A stretch of 64,000 nucleotides of DNA from positions 186,001-250,000 of the forward strand of contig NZ_BJFN01000006.1 of assembly GCF_014189855.1 (NCBI RefSeq), read 5' to 3'. Below the pieces are notes generated by a model. The model had not been told where the DNA came from and searched no databases. It was given only the letters and a program-made list of their open reading frames with translations. Position 1 is the stretch's first letter. Each line of letters begins with the position of its first letter. The stretch comes from Buttiauxella sp. A111 (GTDB lineage Bacteria > Pseudomonadota > Gammaproteobacteria > Enterobacterales > Enterobacteriaceae). Positions 55,082 through 63,731 of the stretch are shown one piece after another. The position numbers and the translations under genes were made by a program.

Positions 55082-55930
55082 TTACAGTGCAGCGCGAATG
55101 CTTTCTTCGAGCGTGGTGGTTGGGCGGCCGATCAGTGCGCTGAGCTGGTGGCTGTCATCAAACAGGCCACCTTTAGACGCTCCGACATCGGAGTTTGCTA
55201 ACAGCGCCGCTAACCCTTCTGGCAAGCCTGCACCCAGCAATGCTGCTTTAAAATCAGCTTCTGGCAGGTTCTGATACACCACAGTTTTGCCACTTTGTTT
55301 AGTCAGTTCCGCGGTGAGTTCGGACAGCGTCCAGCCATGGTCGCCTGCCAGCTCGTAAACTTTCCCGCCTTGATTTTCCAACGTGATCACTTTGGCTGCG
55401 GCTGCTGCGTAATCCGCGCGGGTTGCCGATGCAATTTTTCCGTTCCCGGCGCTACCAATAAACGCGCCGTGTTGCAGAGCTGGCGGTACGCTGGCGAGAT
55501 AGTTTTCGGTGTACCAACCGTTGCGCAGCAGCACAAATGGAATGCCCGACTCATTGAGCATTTTCTCTGTCGCAATATGTTCATCTGCCAGGCCCAATGG
55601 GGATGAATCCGCATGCAGCAGGCTGGTGTAAGCAATCAGTTTCACGCCCGCTTCTTTCGCGGCTTCGATTACGTTGCGATGCTGAACTGCACGTTGGCCC
55701 ACTTCGCTTGAAGAGATCAGCAGCAGTTTTTCAACGCCCGCAAGAGCCTGCACCAGCGCGGCTTTATCTTCATAACTGGCAGCACGAACCTGAACGCCAC
55801 GTTCAGCAAACGGCTTTATTTTTGCTGGGTTACGCACAATAGCCACCAGTTGGTCTGCCGCTACGGTTTTCAATAATTCTTCAACAACGAGTTGGCCCAG
55901 TTGGCCGGAAGCACCGGTAATTGCGATCAT
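55082..55930 (-). CDS. qorB: NAD(P)H:quinone oxidoreductase 2 QorB (YtfG)
   Basis: 282 residues (E. coli 286). An NmrA-like Rossmann protein: MIAITGASGQLGQLVVEELL at the N-terminus binds NADPH. It reduces quinones. The ATG at 55930 follows AGGAGA; the long frame extension to 56197 is the antisense of ytfH and is rejected. It is divergent from the HxlR-type regulator ytfH, a pairing typical of a regulator and its target. Confidence 0.93.
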   Translation of the reverse strand: MIAITGASGQLGQLVVEELLKTVAADQLVAIVRNPAKIKPFAERGVQVRAASYEDKAALVQALAGVEKLLLISSSEVGQRAVQHRNVIEAAKEAGVKLIAYTSLLHADSSPLGLADEHIATEKMLNESGIPFVLLRNGWYTENYLASVPPALQHGAFIGSAGNGKIASATRADYAAAAAKVITLENQGGKVYELAGDHGWTLSELTAELTKQSGKTVVYQNLPEADFKAALLGAGLPEGLAALLANSDVGASKGGLFDDSHQLSALIGRPTTTLEESIRAAL

Positions 55931-55981
55931 GGTAAATCTCCTGTGGGGGTTCTGGTTAAGTTGTGTCACACTATCACCAGC

Positions 55982-55998
55982 ACTAACTTTTAGTAAGT
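55982..55998. promoter_or_regulatory. Candidate YtfH operator between qorB and ytfH
   Basis: ACTAAC-TTTTA-GTAAGT is an imperfect palindrome (one mismatch per arm) in the 91-base divergent gap. HxlR regulators usually bind such palindromes near their own and their neighbour's promoter. The assignment is by position and symmetry only. Confidence 0.4.
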
Positions 55999-56021
55999 AC
56001 GCACAAAAAGGTAAGTATGAA

Positions 56022-56417
56022 ATGAGTGAAATTGAAAACCGTGTGCCGTCGTTAACTGAGCAAATGCGTAACGGCAATTTGTTCGCTGAACAATGCCCAT
56101 CGCGAGATGTGCTTAAGCACGTCACCAGTCGCTGGGGCGTATTGATTCTGGTGGCATTGCAGGGCGGGACGCATCGCTTTAGCGACCTGCGCCGCAAAAT
56201 GGGCGGGGTGAGTGAAAAAATGCTCGCGCAAACGCTGCAGTGGCTGGAGGCGGATGGTTTTGTGAATCGAAAATCGTACCCGGTTGTGCCGCCGCATGTG
56301 GAATACAGCCTGACGCCGATGGGTTATGAGGTGAGCGAAAAAGTGGCTGAGCTTGCCGACTGGATTGAAGGGAATTTGCCAAAAGTGATGGCGTCCCGAA
56401 GCGAACGGGACGCCTGA
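56022..56417 (+). CDS. ytfH: HxlR-family transcriptional regulator YtfH
   Basis: 131 residues. A winged helix of the HxlR type: CPSRDVLKHVTSRWGVLILVAL, then FSDLRRKMGGVSEKMLAQTLQWLEADG, and the wing RKSYPVVPPHVEYSLTPMG. One conserved cysteine is C24 (AEQCPSRD), as in redox-sensing relatives. The ATG at 56022 is preferred; an ATG at 56017 is out of frame and stops at once. It probably controls the divergent qorB. Confidence 0.9.
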   Translation: MSEIENRVPSLTEQMRNGNLFAEQCPSRDVLKHVTSRWGVLILVALQGGTHRFSDLRRKMGGVSEKMLAQTLQWLEADGFVNRKSYPVVPPHVEYSLTPMGYEVSEKVAELADWIEGNLPKVMASRSERDA

Positions 56418-56471
56418 TAGCCTTCATCTTTCAAGTGGCCGCCTTCCTGCCACTCGAAATCTATTGGCTAT
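56417..56471. repeat. Short ERIC-like element between ytfH and cpdB
   Basis: 55 bases with inverted ends ATAGCC (56417) and GGCTAT (to 56471). ERIC left-end sequence (CATCTTTCAAGTGG) is joined to right-end sequence (CCGCCTTCCTGCCACTCGAA) with the centre missing. It begins at the last base of the ytfH stop and ends four bases before the cpdB stop, filling a convergent gap. Confidence 0.72.
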
Positions 56472-56475
56472 TAAA

Positions 56476-58407
56476 TTACTTGCTTAAATCCAGCTGATAA
56501 ATCGCAAAACCGATTTCATCGGTAGCGACGTTCTTCATCGGATACTGACCTTTATCTTTGATAAACGCGGCGGCTTTGTCACTAGGTGAAGTTTCAAAGC
56601 GAATATCTAATGGCTGCTTGCTATGAATCGGAGCCAGGCGCCAGTTGTTATCGGCAGCAGGGTGGATCTCTTTGCTCGCAGTGATCCAGTTTGCCAGCAC
56701 CGAGCGGTTCTCATCCGGGGAGGCGAACGCGATATGGCTATCGCCCGTACCGGCAAATTTTCCGCCGTAGGCACGATAGTTATTGGTCGCTACCAGGAAG
56801 GTCGCATTCGGGTCGATTGGTTTACCTTTAAACGTCAGCTCTTTGATTCGCTCAGCTTTCGGATTCACCATCTGGCATTCGCCGTCGTAGCGAGCCGGTT
56901 GCGACACATCAATCTGGTAATCCACGCCGTCGATGACATCGAAGTTATAGGTACGGAAACCGTCCCAGTTAATCAGCGACTGCGGCTTAGTGCTGTTCAC
57001 ATCAATCTGATTAAACTGCCCGGCAGAACACTCCAGCCACTCTTTTACCTCTTTGCCACTGGCTTTCACCACCACCAGAGTGTTTGGATAAAGGTACAAA
57101 TCAGCTGCGTTGCGGAAGGTTAACTGGCCTTTTTCCACTTCGACAAAACTGGCTGGATCGTTTTTACGCCCACCGACTTTAAACGGTGCTGCGGCAGAGA
57201 GAACCGGCAGATTAGCCAGATCCGGGTCGCCCTGAATGTATTTTTCAACGTAAGCCGTTTGGGCGTTATTCACCACCTGTACGGTTGGGTCGTCCTGCAC
57301 CAGCGCCAGATAGCTGTACATATTGTCGGATGATTTTCCGATTGGTTTGCTGACAAACTCACGTGTAGCGTCGTGATCGTGCTTCAACACTTTCACCAGT
57401 TTTGTATCTTCAGGCACCAGGGCTTTCTTCGCCACGCTATCGTAAATCGGGCGTGCTTCCGCTTTGCTGCTCGTGACTTTCCACGCACCGCTGTCGTTAT
57501 TCAGCACCAAATCAACCACGCCGAGATGGTCGCCCCACATACCAGGCATCACCGCAGGAATACCGTTGAGGGTGCCTTTCTCAAGATCGACACCTTTAAT
57601 ATTGGCAAAATCTTTACCAGGGAAAACGGCGTGTGCGTGGCCAAACAGAATGGCATCAACGCCCGGAACTTCGCTGAGGTAATAAACCGAGTTTTCCGCC
57701 ATGGCGTGATACGGGTCGCTGGAAAGGCCAGAGTGGGCGACAACCACCACTAAATCAGCACCTTGCTTACGCATCTCTGGCACATATTGGCGGGCTGTTT
57801 CGGTAATATCTTTAACCGTGACCTTGCCTTCCAGGTTGGTTTTATCCCACGTCATAATTTGTGGCGGAACAAATCCGATATAGCCGATGCGCAGCGTCTG
57901 TTCTTTGCCGTCTTTATCTTTCACGGCAGTTTCTTTAATCACGTAAGGGGTGAACAGCGGCTTATTGGTTTTGGCGTCAATAACGTTGGCATTCACATAC
58001 GGGAATTTTGCGCCAGACAGCGCCATCTGCAGGTAATCAAGGCCATAGTTAAACTCGTGATTGCCTAAGTTACCCACCGCGTAATCCAGCGTATTCAGCG
58101 CCTTATAAACCGGGTGGATATCGCCTTTTTTCAGGCCCTTTGCCGCCATGTAATCGCCTAGTGGGCTGCCCTGAATCAGGTCTCCGTTATCAACCAGAAC
58201 GCTGTTTACTGTCTCACCCCGGGCGGCATTAATGAGACTCGCGGTACGCACCAGCCCGAATTTCTCTGTTGGTGTGTCTTTGTAGTAATCGAAATCCATC
58301 ATATTGCTGTGGAGATCGGTCGTTTCCAGGATACGCAGGTCAACTGTTGCCGCATGAACGCTGGTAGTAACCAGCATGGCAACAACCGTTGCACTAAACT
58401 TAATCAT
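56476..58407 (-). CDS. cpdB: Periplasmic 2',3'-cyclic-nucleotide phosphodiesterase/3'-nucleotidase CpdB
   Basis: 643 residues (E. coli 647). The signal peptide [19 protein letters not shown] precedes a calcineurin-type metallophosphatase domain ([31 protein letters not shown]) and a C-terminal 5'-nucleotidase domain (about 350-640). It hydrolyses 2',3'-cyclic nucleotides and 3'-nucleotides in the periplasm. The ATG at 58407 is used; a GTG frame start at 58437 lacks signal-peptide logic. Confidence 0.96.
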   Translation of the reverse strand: MIKFSATVVAMLVTTSVHAATVDLRILETTDLHSNMMDFDYYKDTPTEKFGLVRTASLINAARGETVNSVLVDNGDLIQGSPLGDYMAAKGLKKGDIHPVYKALNTLDYAVGNLGNHEFNYGLDYLQMALSGAKFPYVNANVIDAKTNKPLFTPYVIKETAVKDKDGKEQTLRIGYIGFVPPQIMTWDKTNLEGKVTVKDITETARQYVPEMRKQGADLVVVVAHSGLSSDPYHAMAENSVYYLSEVPGVDAILFGHAHAVFPGKDFANIKGVDLEKGTLNGIPAVMPGMWGDHLGVVDLVLNNDSGAWKVTSSKAEARPIYDSVAKKALVPEDTKLVKVLKHDHDATREFVSKPIGKSSDNMYSYLALVQDDPTVQVVNNAQTAYVEKYIQGDPDLANLPVLSAAAPFKVGGRKNDPASFVEVEKGQLTFRNAADLYLYPNTLVVVKASGKEVKEWLECSAGQFNQIDVNSTKPQSLINWDGFRTYNFDVIDGVDYQIDVSQPARYDGECQMVNPKAERIKELTFKGKPIDPNATFLVATNNYRAYGGKFAGTGDSHIAFASPDENRSVLANWITASKEIHPAADNNWRLAPIHSKQPLDIRFETSPSDKAAAFIKDKGQYPMKNVATDEIGFAIYQLDLSK

Positions 58408-58609
58408 GATAAAGGTCCTTTTCTCGAGATAGGCCACAAAAGACTATGTATATAAACGTTGTTGCTTACAAAAATGTGAAGTGTGCCAGAAATGAGAATC
58501 GTTAAACCGGAATCGCTTCACAGATAGCGCAACCAGGTGCAATGAGATATAAATAAAACAACAGGTTATTCGCGCGATGCTGCGTGTGAAACACAACATG
58601 AGGTGCAGA

Positions 58610-59350
58610 ATGCTAGAAAAAATTTGCCAACTGGCGCGCGAAGCGGGAGCCGCCATTATGGATGTTTACCAGGGTGTGAAACCGCTGGAGGCGACGAAAA
58701 AACTGGATGACTCACCCGTGACTGCGGCCGATATTGCGGCTCACACCATTATCCTGAAAGGGCTGCAAGCGCTCACCCCAGAGATACCCGTGCTTTCAGA
58801 GGAAGATCCGCAGACGTGGGAAACGCGCCAACATTGGCAGCGCTACTGGCTGGTAGACCCGCTGGATGGTACTAAAGAGTTCCTGAAACGTAACGGGGAA
58901 TTCACCGTCAATATCGCCCTGATTGAGCAGGGGAAAGCGGTGTTGGGCGTGGTGTATGCGCCGGTTCTAAACGTGATGTATAGCGCGGCTGAAGGTAAAG
59001 CCTGGAAAGAGGAAAATGGCACACGTAACCAAATCCATGTGCGCGATGCACGCCCGCCGTTGGTGGTGATTAGCCGATCGCACGGCGATGACGAACTCAA
59101 AGAGTATCTTCATCAACTGGGTGAACACCAGACAACGTCTATCGGTTCATCGTTGAAGTTCTGTCTGGTGGCTGAAGGGCAGGCGCAGCTTTATCCGCGC
59201 TTCGGGCCAACCAACATCTGGGATACCGCGGCAGGCCACGCGGTTGCATCAGCAGCAGGTGCGCACGTTCATGACTGGCAGGGTAAGTCTCTTGACTACA
59301 CCCCGCGCGAGTCATTCTTAAACCCAGGTTTCCGGGTTTCTATTTACTAA
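58610..59350 (+). CDS. cysQ: 3'(2'),5'-bisphosphate nucleotidase CysQ
   Basis: 246 residues, as in E. coli. It is a Mg-dependent, Li-sensitive phosphatase that removes pAp formed during sulfate assimilation. The metal motifs are [20 protein letters not shown] and WDTAAGHAV. The ATG at 58610 after AGGTG matches the family start; the frame start at 58577 adds eleven unlikely residues. It is divergent from cpdB, which also hydrolyses 3'-nucleotides. Confidence 0.96.
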   Translation: MLEKICQLAREAGAAIMDVYQGVKPLEATKKLDDSPVTAADIAAHTIILKGLQALTPEIPVLSEEDPQTWETRQHWQRYWLVDPLDGTKEFLKRNGEFTVNIALIEQGKAVLGVVYAPVLNVMYSAAEGKAWKEENGTRNQIHVRDARPPLVVISRSHGDDELKEYLHQLGEHQTTSIGSSLKFCLVAEGQAQLYPRFGPTNIWDTAAGHAVASAAGAHVHDWQGKSLDYTPRESFLNPGFRVSIY

Positions 59351-59354
59351 GCAA

Positions 59355-59912
59355 CTATTTACTTAGTAATTCGCGCAGCAGGCTCATGACCTGCTGCACT
59401 TCTTGCTGCGTCAATGCGCCATCCTTCGCAAACTGCACGCGTCCTTCTTTATCCAGCACCACAATCGCTGAACTGCCGGTTTCGAGCAGCCAGGATTTTT
59501 GCGCCACGCCGTTGCTGTCGACGATAAATTGCGACCACGGATACTGAGTCTTATTGTTCTCAAGGCTGCTGCGGACGAACATCCCGGTGCCGACGATGGC
59601 ATCATCGGTGTTCACAATCGTGGTGGTTTGATAGCGGTCATGGGGGAATTTTGCCGCCTTAATCGCTTCAATCAGCCCCGCATTTTTCTCTTTCGCACTG
59701 GAGCGCCCGGCAATATGTTGCACCACTCGCACTTTTCCCACCAACTGCGCACTATTCCAGTTTTTGTAGCTAAACTTATCATTGTCGAGCATCAACTCAC
59801 CTTTATCCGTAATACCAATAGGTGAGACTCGCTGATTTTTCTCGAAATTATGTGCCGATGCTGCAAGAGGCAACAGCAGCAAGGCAAGCGCAAGGGTTGT
59901 GCGTAGGGACAT
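59355..59912 (-). CDS. ytfJ: YtfJ-like periplasmic protein (thioredoxin-like fold)
   Basis: 185 residues (E. coli 184). A signal peptide ending ASA is followed by a thioredoxin-like domain (GKVRVVQHIAGRSSAKEKNAGLIEAIKAA, then SSAIVVLDKEGRVQFAKDGALT). No CxxC motif is present, so it is unlikely to be a disulfide oxidoreductase. The function is unknown. It converges on cysQ, whose stop lies four bases away. Confidence 0.9.
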   Translation of the reverse strand: MSLRTTLALALLLLPLAASAHNFEKNQRVSPIGITDKGELMLDNDKFSYKNWNSAQLVGKVRVVQHIAGRSSAKEKNAGLIEAIKAAKFPHDRYQTTTIVNTDDAIVGTGMFVRSSLENNKTQYPWSQFIVDSNGVAQKSWLLETGSSAIVVLDKEGRVQFAKDGALTQQEVQQVMSLLRELLSK

Positions 59913-60250
59913 GATGACTCCTTATCTTATTATTGACTAAAAATAGCAGGTGATCCGACCACTCGTCGCGACGTTTTAAGCATATGTGCTGAATAGCTTT
60001 CTGTCCCGCAAGAGCAATGCCAGTTTGAGAGATACAACACATATCCCTATTTTTTGAAGGCTTAAACTAAGATTTGTTTACATTTGAAAAGATTATTCTG
60101 AGATTTTGTAATAATACCGTAAATAAGATTGTGCAAACTAGGTGTCGATTTGCATATGGACTATAGTTTCCAGGCACCAAATTTTTCGCCTCGTTTTGTC
60201 GGACCAAATGTGGAACCGCAGGGGCGTTAACACTGCAGGAGAAAAAAAGA
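59913..60250. other. Divergent ytfJ-ytfK intergenic region
   Basis: 338 bases without a gene. The ytfK-proximal half is AT-rich and ends in a GGAG ribosome-binding site. E. coli ytfK is PhoB-dependent, but I could not find a convincing pair of pho-box repeats by eye. No repeat or terminator was recognised. Confidence 0.4.
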
Positions 60251-60457
60251 ATGAAAATTTTCCAACGGTACAACCCGCTTCAGGTGGCGAAGTACGTGAA
60301 AATCCTGTTCCGTGGACGGTTGTACATCAAGGACGTTGGCGCTTTTGAATTTGATAAGGGTAAAATTCTTATTCCAAAAGTGAAAGATAAGCAGCATCTA
60401 TCTGTTATGTCTGAAGTAAACCGCCAGGTACTGCGTATGCAGGCGGAAATGGCGTAA
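60251..60457 (+). CDS. ytfK: YtfK, SpoT-stimulating stringent-response factor
   Basis: 68 residues, nearly identical to E. coli YtfK ([20 protein letters not shown] to the tail [10 protein letters not shown]). In E. coli YtfK binds SpoT and favours (p)ppGpp accumulation under phosphate and fatty-acid limitation. The start has GGAGAAAAA upstream. ERIC element 2 begins at the last base of its stop codon. Confidence 0.94.
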   Translation: MKIFQRYNPLQVAKYVKILFRGRLYIKDVGAFEFDKGKILIPKVKDKQHLSVMSEVNRQVLRMQAEMA

Positions 60458-60583
60458 ATACCCGTCATACTTCAAGCCGCAGGTGCGTTGGCTCGCCCTC
60501 TCACTCCAGTCACATAATGGATTATGCTCCTGGAGATTCGTGGACTTCGCCGCCATCCTGCAACTCGAATTATTTAGGGTATT
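60457..60583. repeat. ERIC element 2 (full length)
   Basis: 127 bases with inverted ends AATACCCG/GGGTATT. Landmarks are CCCGTCATACTTCAAGCCGC, GTGCGTTGGCT, a central palindrome around CATAATGGATTATG in place of the usual ACTTACTTATGTAAG core, CTCCTGGAGATTCG and CCTGCAACTCGAATTA. It abuts the ytfK stop and lies between it and the accessory all-like operon. Confidence 0.92.
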
Positions 60584-60598
60584 AAATTGAAGTATAAA

Positions 60599-60632
60599 AA
60601 ACGGCACCCGAGGGTGCCGTTAGTGTTTTTTA
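60599..60632. terminator. Bidirectional terminator between ytfK and the all-like operon
   Basis: AACGGCACC pairs with GGTGCCGTT around CGAG. T-rich stretches flank it on both strands (TGTTTTTTATT on plus, TTTTTTATACTTC on minus). It separates the ytfK transcript from the end of the allS-like gene. Confidence 0.82.
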
Positions 60633-60648
60633 TTCAACGGAGTCTGGC

Positions 60649-61587
60649 CTAAGGAATATAGCCTGCAGGCCGGTCAATATTCTCAAGAAAGCCTCGTATC
60701 GCCTCATCGTGATGCTGAAAACGCGTCACAATTTCCCGTATCGCTTTACCCGAACCGGCAGATTTCCAGGCCAGCGAAAGCTGCGATGGCTGACGTGCGC
60801 GCTCAACCTGCCGGGTGATGAGCTGCCCGCTATCAATCCACGGCTGGCAAATGTTTGCCGGTAAAAAACCAATCCCTAATCCCTTTAGATGACACTCCAG
60901 CTTGGTGCTCACATCGGGCACTTTTATCTCTTTTTGCCCAGGCAGCAACCAGGCGACGCGGCGCGTCAGGGTGCGCGACGTATCGTCGATATTAATAGCG
61001 GGATAGCGACGCAGCCTGTCTTCGCTGATGACCTTCTCTTCATTAAGCGCAAGCGGGTGATTTGGTGCGATGACAAACAACCATGAGATTTCCCCCAGCG
61101 TATGCAAAGAGATATTGTTCGACAGCGATTCAGATCCCGTCACGCCGATGGCAAGGTGGAAATCGTCGTACAGCAGGGCATCCCAGACCCCCATATAAAC
61201 CTGACGGGAGAGCTGAAATTGGGTGAAAGGAAAATGTTGATGCAGCCAGGCCAGGAATGTTGCCGCCACGTGCGGTTGGTAGAGCAGGTTATTGACCACA
61301 ATATTCACCTGCGTCTCGACACCCGCGTTGATCTGCTGCAGTTCGTTTGGCATGGCATCCACCCAGCTTAGCCACTGCCGACAGTGCTCCAGCAAATGCT
61401 TACCCGCAAGTGTCAGGTTAACGGTTCGCGTGGTGCGCATAAACAATTGCGTGCCGACATGCTCTTCGAGCGTTTTAATCCGGTAGCTTATTGCGGCGGG
61501 CGTCTTGTGCAGTACGGCGGCGGCCTGGGAGAAGCTCTCTGTTTCTGCCACCTTAATAAAAGTACGAATCGTTTCATGATCCAGCAT
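60649..61587 (-). CDS. AllS-like LysR-family transcriptional activator
   Basis: 312 residues. The N-terminal LysR helix-turn-helix is at about 17-40 (ESFSQAAAVLHKTPAAISYRIKTLEE), followed by a substrate-binding domain. Segments such as NELQQINAGVETQVNIVVNN, FTQFQLSRQVYMGVWDALLY and RTLTRRVAWLLPGQKEI closely resemble E. coli AllS, the activator of allantoin-catabolism genes. Here the gene is last in the operon it probably controls, four bases after the allH-like stop. E. coli allS is instead divergent from allD. The effector is unknown. Confidence 0.82.
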   Translation of the reverse strand: MLDHETIRTFIKVAETESFSQAAAVLHKTPAAISYRIKTLEEHVGTQLFMRTTRTVNLTLAGKHLLEHCRQWLSWVDAMPNELQQINAGVETQVNIVVNNLLYQPHVAATFLAWLHQHFPFTQFQLSRQVYMGVWDALLYDDFHLAIGVTGSESLSNNISLHTLGEISWLFVIAPNHPLALNEEKVISEDRLRRYPAINIDDTSRTLTRRVAWLLPGQKEIKVPDVSTKLECHLKGLGIGFLPANICQPWIDSGQLITRQVERARQPSQLSLAWKSAGSGKAIREIVTRFQHHDEAIRGFLENIDRPAGYIP

Positions 61588-61591
61588 AGGC

Positions 61592-62410
61592 TTACCCTTT
61601 TTCAGTCTCTTTCATCCAACGCAAAGCGGTCACAAAGCCGATGAGCGTATCTGCGCCTGAGGTATGTCCATGCGCAAGCAAATGTTTTATGGCAGAACGG
61701 CTATCGCGTCCGGTAGCAAGGCTTCGTAGCAGGCGCAGCAAAGGTGTTGAAAATAGCCCTTGTACAGCATTGTCCAGAAAAGTGCAGCTTACGGATGTTG
61801 TCAGCAAAAGAAGCTGATCGAAGGGGGGTAAAAAGCGGGAAAAAGTCGGCAATGAATGTAAATGTCCATGACAGAAAAGGGCGGCCATCGCCCCCGTCAG
61901 CATATCGTCCCCGGAAGGCGTCAGGCCGGGACCCAAGCCAATCAGGTTGCTCCAGTTAGGTTTACCGCCTGCCTGCCAAAGCGCGATTCCTTCACGCAGG
62001 GTGATGAGATGCGGATGGTCCATGCGCTGGTACGCTTCGTTAATCGGGCCGACCAGGCCGGTCTGCACAGTACAAAAACGGAGGTCGGGTAGAGAGAGTT
62101 GTTCGTAACTCGAGGTCGAAAGATCTAACGTTCTTCGGGCGCAGAGGTCCAGGCCACCGCCAACCAGACGTTCTCCTTTCACACACAGCAAACTTGTGGC
62201 ATTGAGCCTTTCGCTCAGCCTTTCAAAATCGTTAGTGCGAAAAACCCATCCGGTGGGACTACAGCCTTTGCCGAAGCGGTGCAACGTCAGCAATTTCTCC
62301 TGTGAATCGGTCAGGTTGATGGCCTGGCTAAAGCGGCTGTGCAGCCGATACTCTGCACCCTGAAGCAGAGGGGAGTTGCTGCGGGCGAGGGCCTGAATGG
62401 ATAAAAGCAT
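61592..62410 (-). CDS. AllH-like DUF2877 protein (YlbF homologue)
   Basis: 272 residues from ATG 62410 (GAGAG upstream; E. coli YlbF is 271). A GTG at 62455, directly after the allG-like stop, would give 287 residues and cannot be excluded. The DUF2877 core GLGPGLTPSGDDMLTGAMAAL and the C-terminal LAHGHTSGADTLIGFVTAL are clear. In E. coli, AllF, AllG and AllH together form oxamate carbamoyltransferase, which phosphorolyses oxalurate to oxamate and carbamoyl phosphate. A subunit role is inferred from context. Confidence 0.8.
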   Translation of the reverse strand: MLLSIQALARSNSPLLQGAEYRLHSRFSQAINLTDSQEKLLTLHRFGKGCSPTGWVFRTNDFERLSERLNATSLLCVKGERLVGGGLDLCARRTLDLSTSSYEQLSLPDLRFCTVQTGLVGPINEAYQRMDHPHLITLREGIALWQAGGKPNWSNLIGLGPGLTPSGDDMLTGAMAALFCHGHLHSLPTFSRFLPPFDQLLLLTTSVSCTFLDNAVQGLFSTPLLRLLRSLATGRDSRSAIKHLLAHGHTSGADTLIGFVTALRWMKETEKG

Positions 62411-62455
62411 AGCCAGTCTCTCAGGGGTGACCATCGTCACCCCAATGGATAACAC

Positions 62456-63718
62456 TTATGCGGTGATATGGTGGGCCTGAGCCAGCGCTTCGAGAGCTTT
62501 TTCGAAGCATGGCAAAGGTGCACGTACGGTCCCTGCGCCAACCTGACCCACTCCTGCTTCGCGGTGAGCAATCCCGGTGTTAATTAGTGGCGTAATGCCT
62601 GTTTCCACCACGCGGCGGATATCGAGGCCCATACACGCGCCCTTGAAGTTCCAGCTTGGGATTTGCAGCAGCGGGTTGTGGTCGAGATAAATTTCCGTCA
62701 TCTCTTCCGAGGTTTCCAGTGCGGCTTCCATTCCACCAGCACCGACAAAACGCGTCACGCCAGGTGCAGCAATCATTGCCGCACCGCCAATGCCCAGCGT
62801 TTCGGTAATTGCACTGTCGCCGATGTCTGGGTTGGCATCATCCTGGCTATAGCCAGTGAAGAACAGACCCTGCGGCGTGTTCACCGGAGCGGTAAACCAG
62901 CGGTCGCCCAGGCCACTGACGCGGATCCCGAAATCACGCCCGTTGCGCGTCATCGCCGTGACAATCGAGCCCGCTTTGATTTGCGCAGCAGCATCCATCA
63001 CCGCCTTGCTGTACGCCATTGCCAGGTTGAGGAAAAACTGGTCGGTGACGCTCAGGAATTGCATCACTTCTGCCAACTGAGCTTTAGGACGATCCAGTTG
63101 TACGATAAACGGTGCCAGAGTACGCATTAACAGCGCGGAAGATGCGATGTTTCGCTGGTGGAACTCGTCCCCCATGGTAATGGCCTGTGCCATTAATGCG
63201 GTCAGATCGATTCCGTTATCAATACTGGAAAGCGCTTCCTGCAACACTGGAGCAAGGGTGTCGCGCATCCAGCGCAGGCGTTTTTGCACGTCTTCACCGT
63301 AGGCACCGAAGCGCATCACTTTGCCAATACCTTCGTTGAGGTTGCAGCAGGCGTGGTTACCGTGAACAGCATTTTTCACTTCCAGCACCGGCATGTGCGC
63401 GGAGGTGATGCCGCCCATCGGGCCGACGGCGCTGACGTGATGGCAAGGGATAAACTCGATTTCGCCGCAAGCGAGCATCGCCTCGGCTTCTTCTTCGCTG
63501 CTCGCCCAACCCTCAAACAGCGTGGCTCCGAGGCAGGCGCCACGCATTGGGCCTGTCATGTCAGCCCAGGCAATAGGTGGGCCAGCGTGAAGCAGTTTTT
63601 TGCCCTGCGCTAGTTCGGGAATGGCATGGTGTGCCAGGCGAACGCCCGTCCAATGTGGGCGAGCCGCTTTAATGCGTTCGATGATTGCCGCGTTGGCTTC
63701 AGAAATAGAAGAATACAT
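62456..63718 (-). CDS. AllG-like DUF1116 protein (YlbE homologue)
   Basis: 420 residues, about the length of E. coli YlbE/AllG. Conserved stretches are GKKLLHAGPPIAWADMTGPM, EFIPCHHVSAVGPMGGITSA, NLNEGIGKVMRFGAYGEDV, GDEFHQRNIASSALLMR and GVGQVGAGTVRAPLPCFE. The ATG at 63718 follows AGAGG and lies 13 bases after the fdrA-like stop. It is most likely a subunit of oxamate carbamoyltransferase or of a related carbamoyl-transferring complex. Confidence 0.85.
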   Translation of the reverse strand: MYSSISEANAAIIERIKAARPHWTGVRLAHHAIPELAQGKKLLHAGPPIAWADMTGPMRGACLGATLFEGWASSEEEAEAMLACGEIEFIPCHHVSAVGPMGGITSAHMPVLEVKNAVHGNHACCNLNEGIGKVMRFGAYGEDVQKRLRWMRDTLAPVLQEALSSIDNGIDLTALMAQAITMGDEFHQRNIASSALLMRTLAPFIVQLDRPKAQLAEVMQFLSVTDQFFLNLAMAYSKAVMDAAAQIKAGSIVTAMTRNGRDFGIRVSGLGDRWFTAPVNTPQGLFFTGYSQDDANPDIGDSAITETLGIGGAAMIAAPGVTRFVGAGGMEAALETSEEMTEIYLDHNPLLQIPSWNFKGACMGLDIRRVVETGITPLINTGIAHREAGVGQVGAGTVRAPLPCFEKALEALAQAHHITA

Positions 63719-63731
63719 AACCGAACCTCTT

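Noticed and set aside
60649-61587. LysR gene as a regulator of ytfK
   Set aside because: It faces ytfK with a bidirectional terminator and an ERIC between them, and its sequence resembles AllS. Membership in the all-like operon explains it better.
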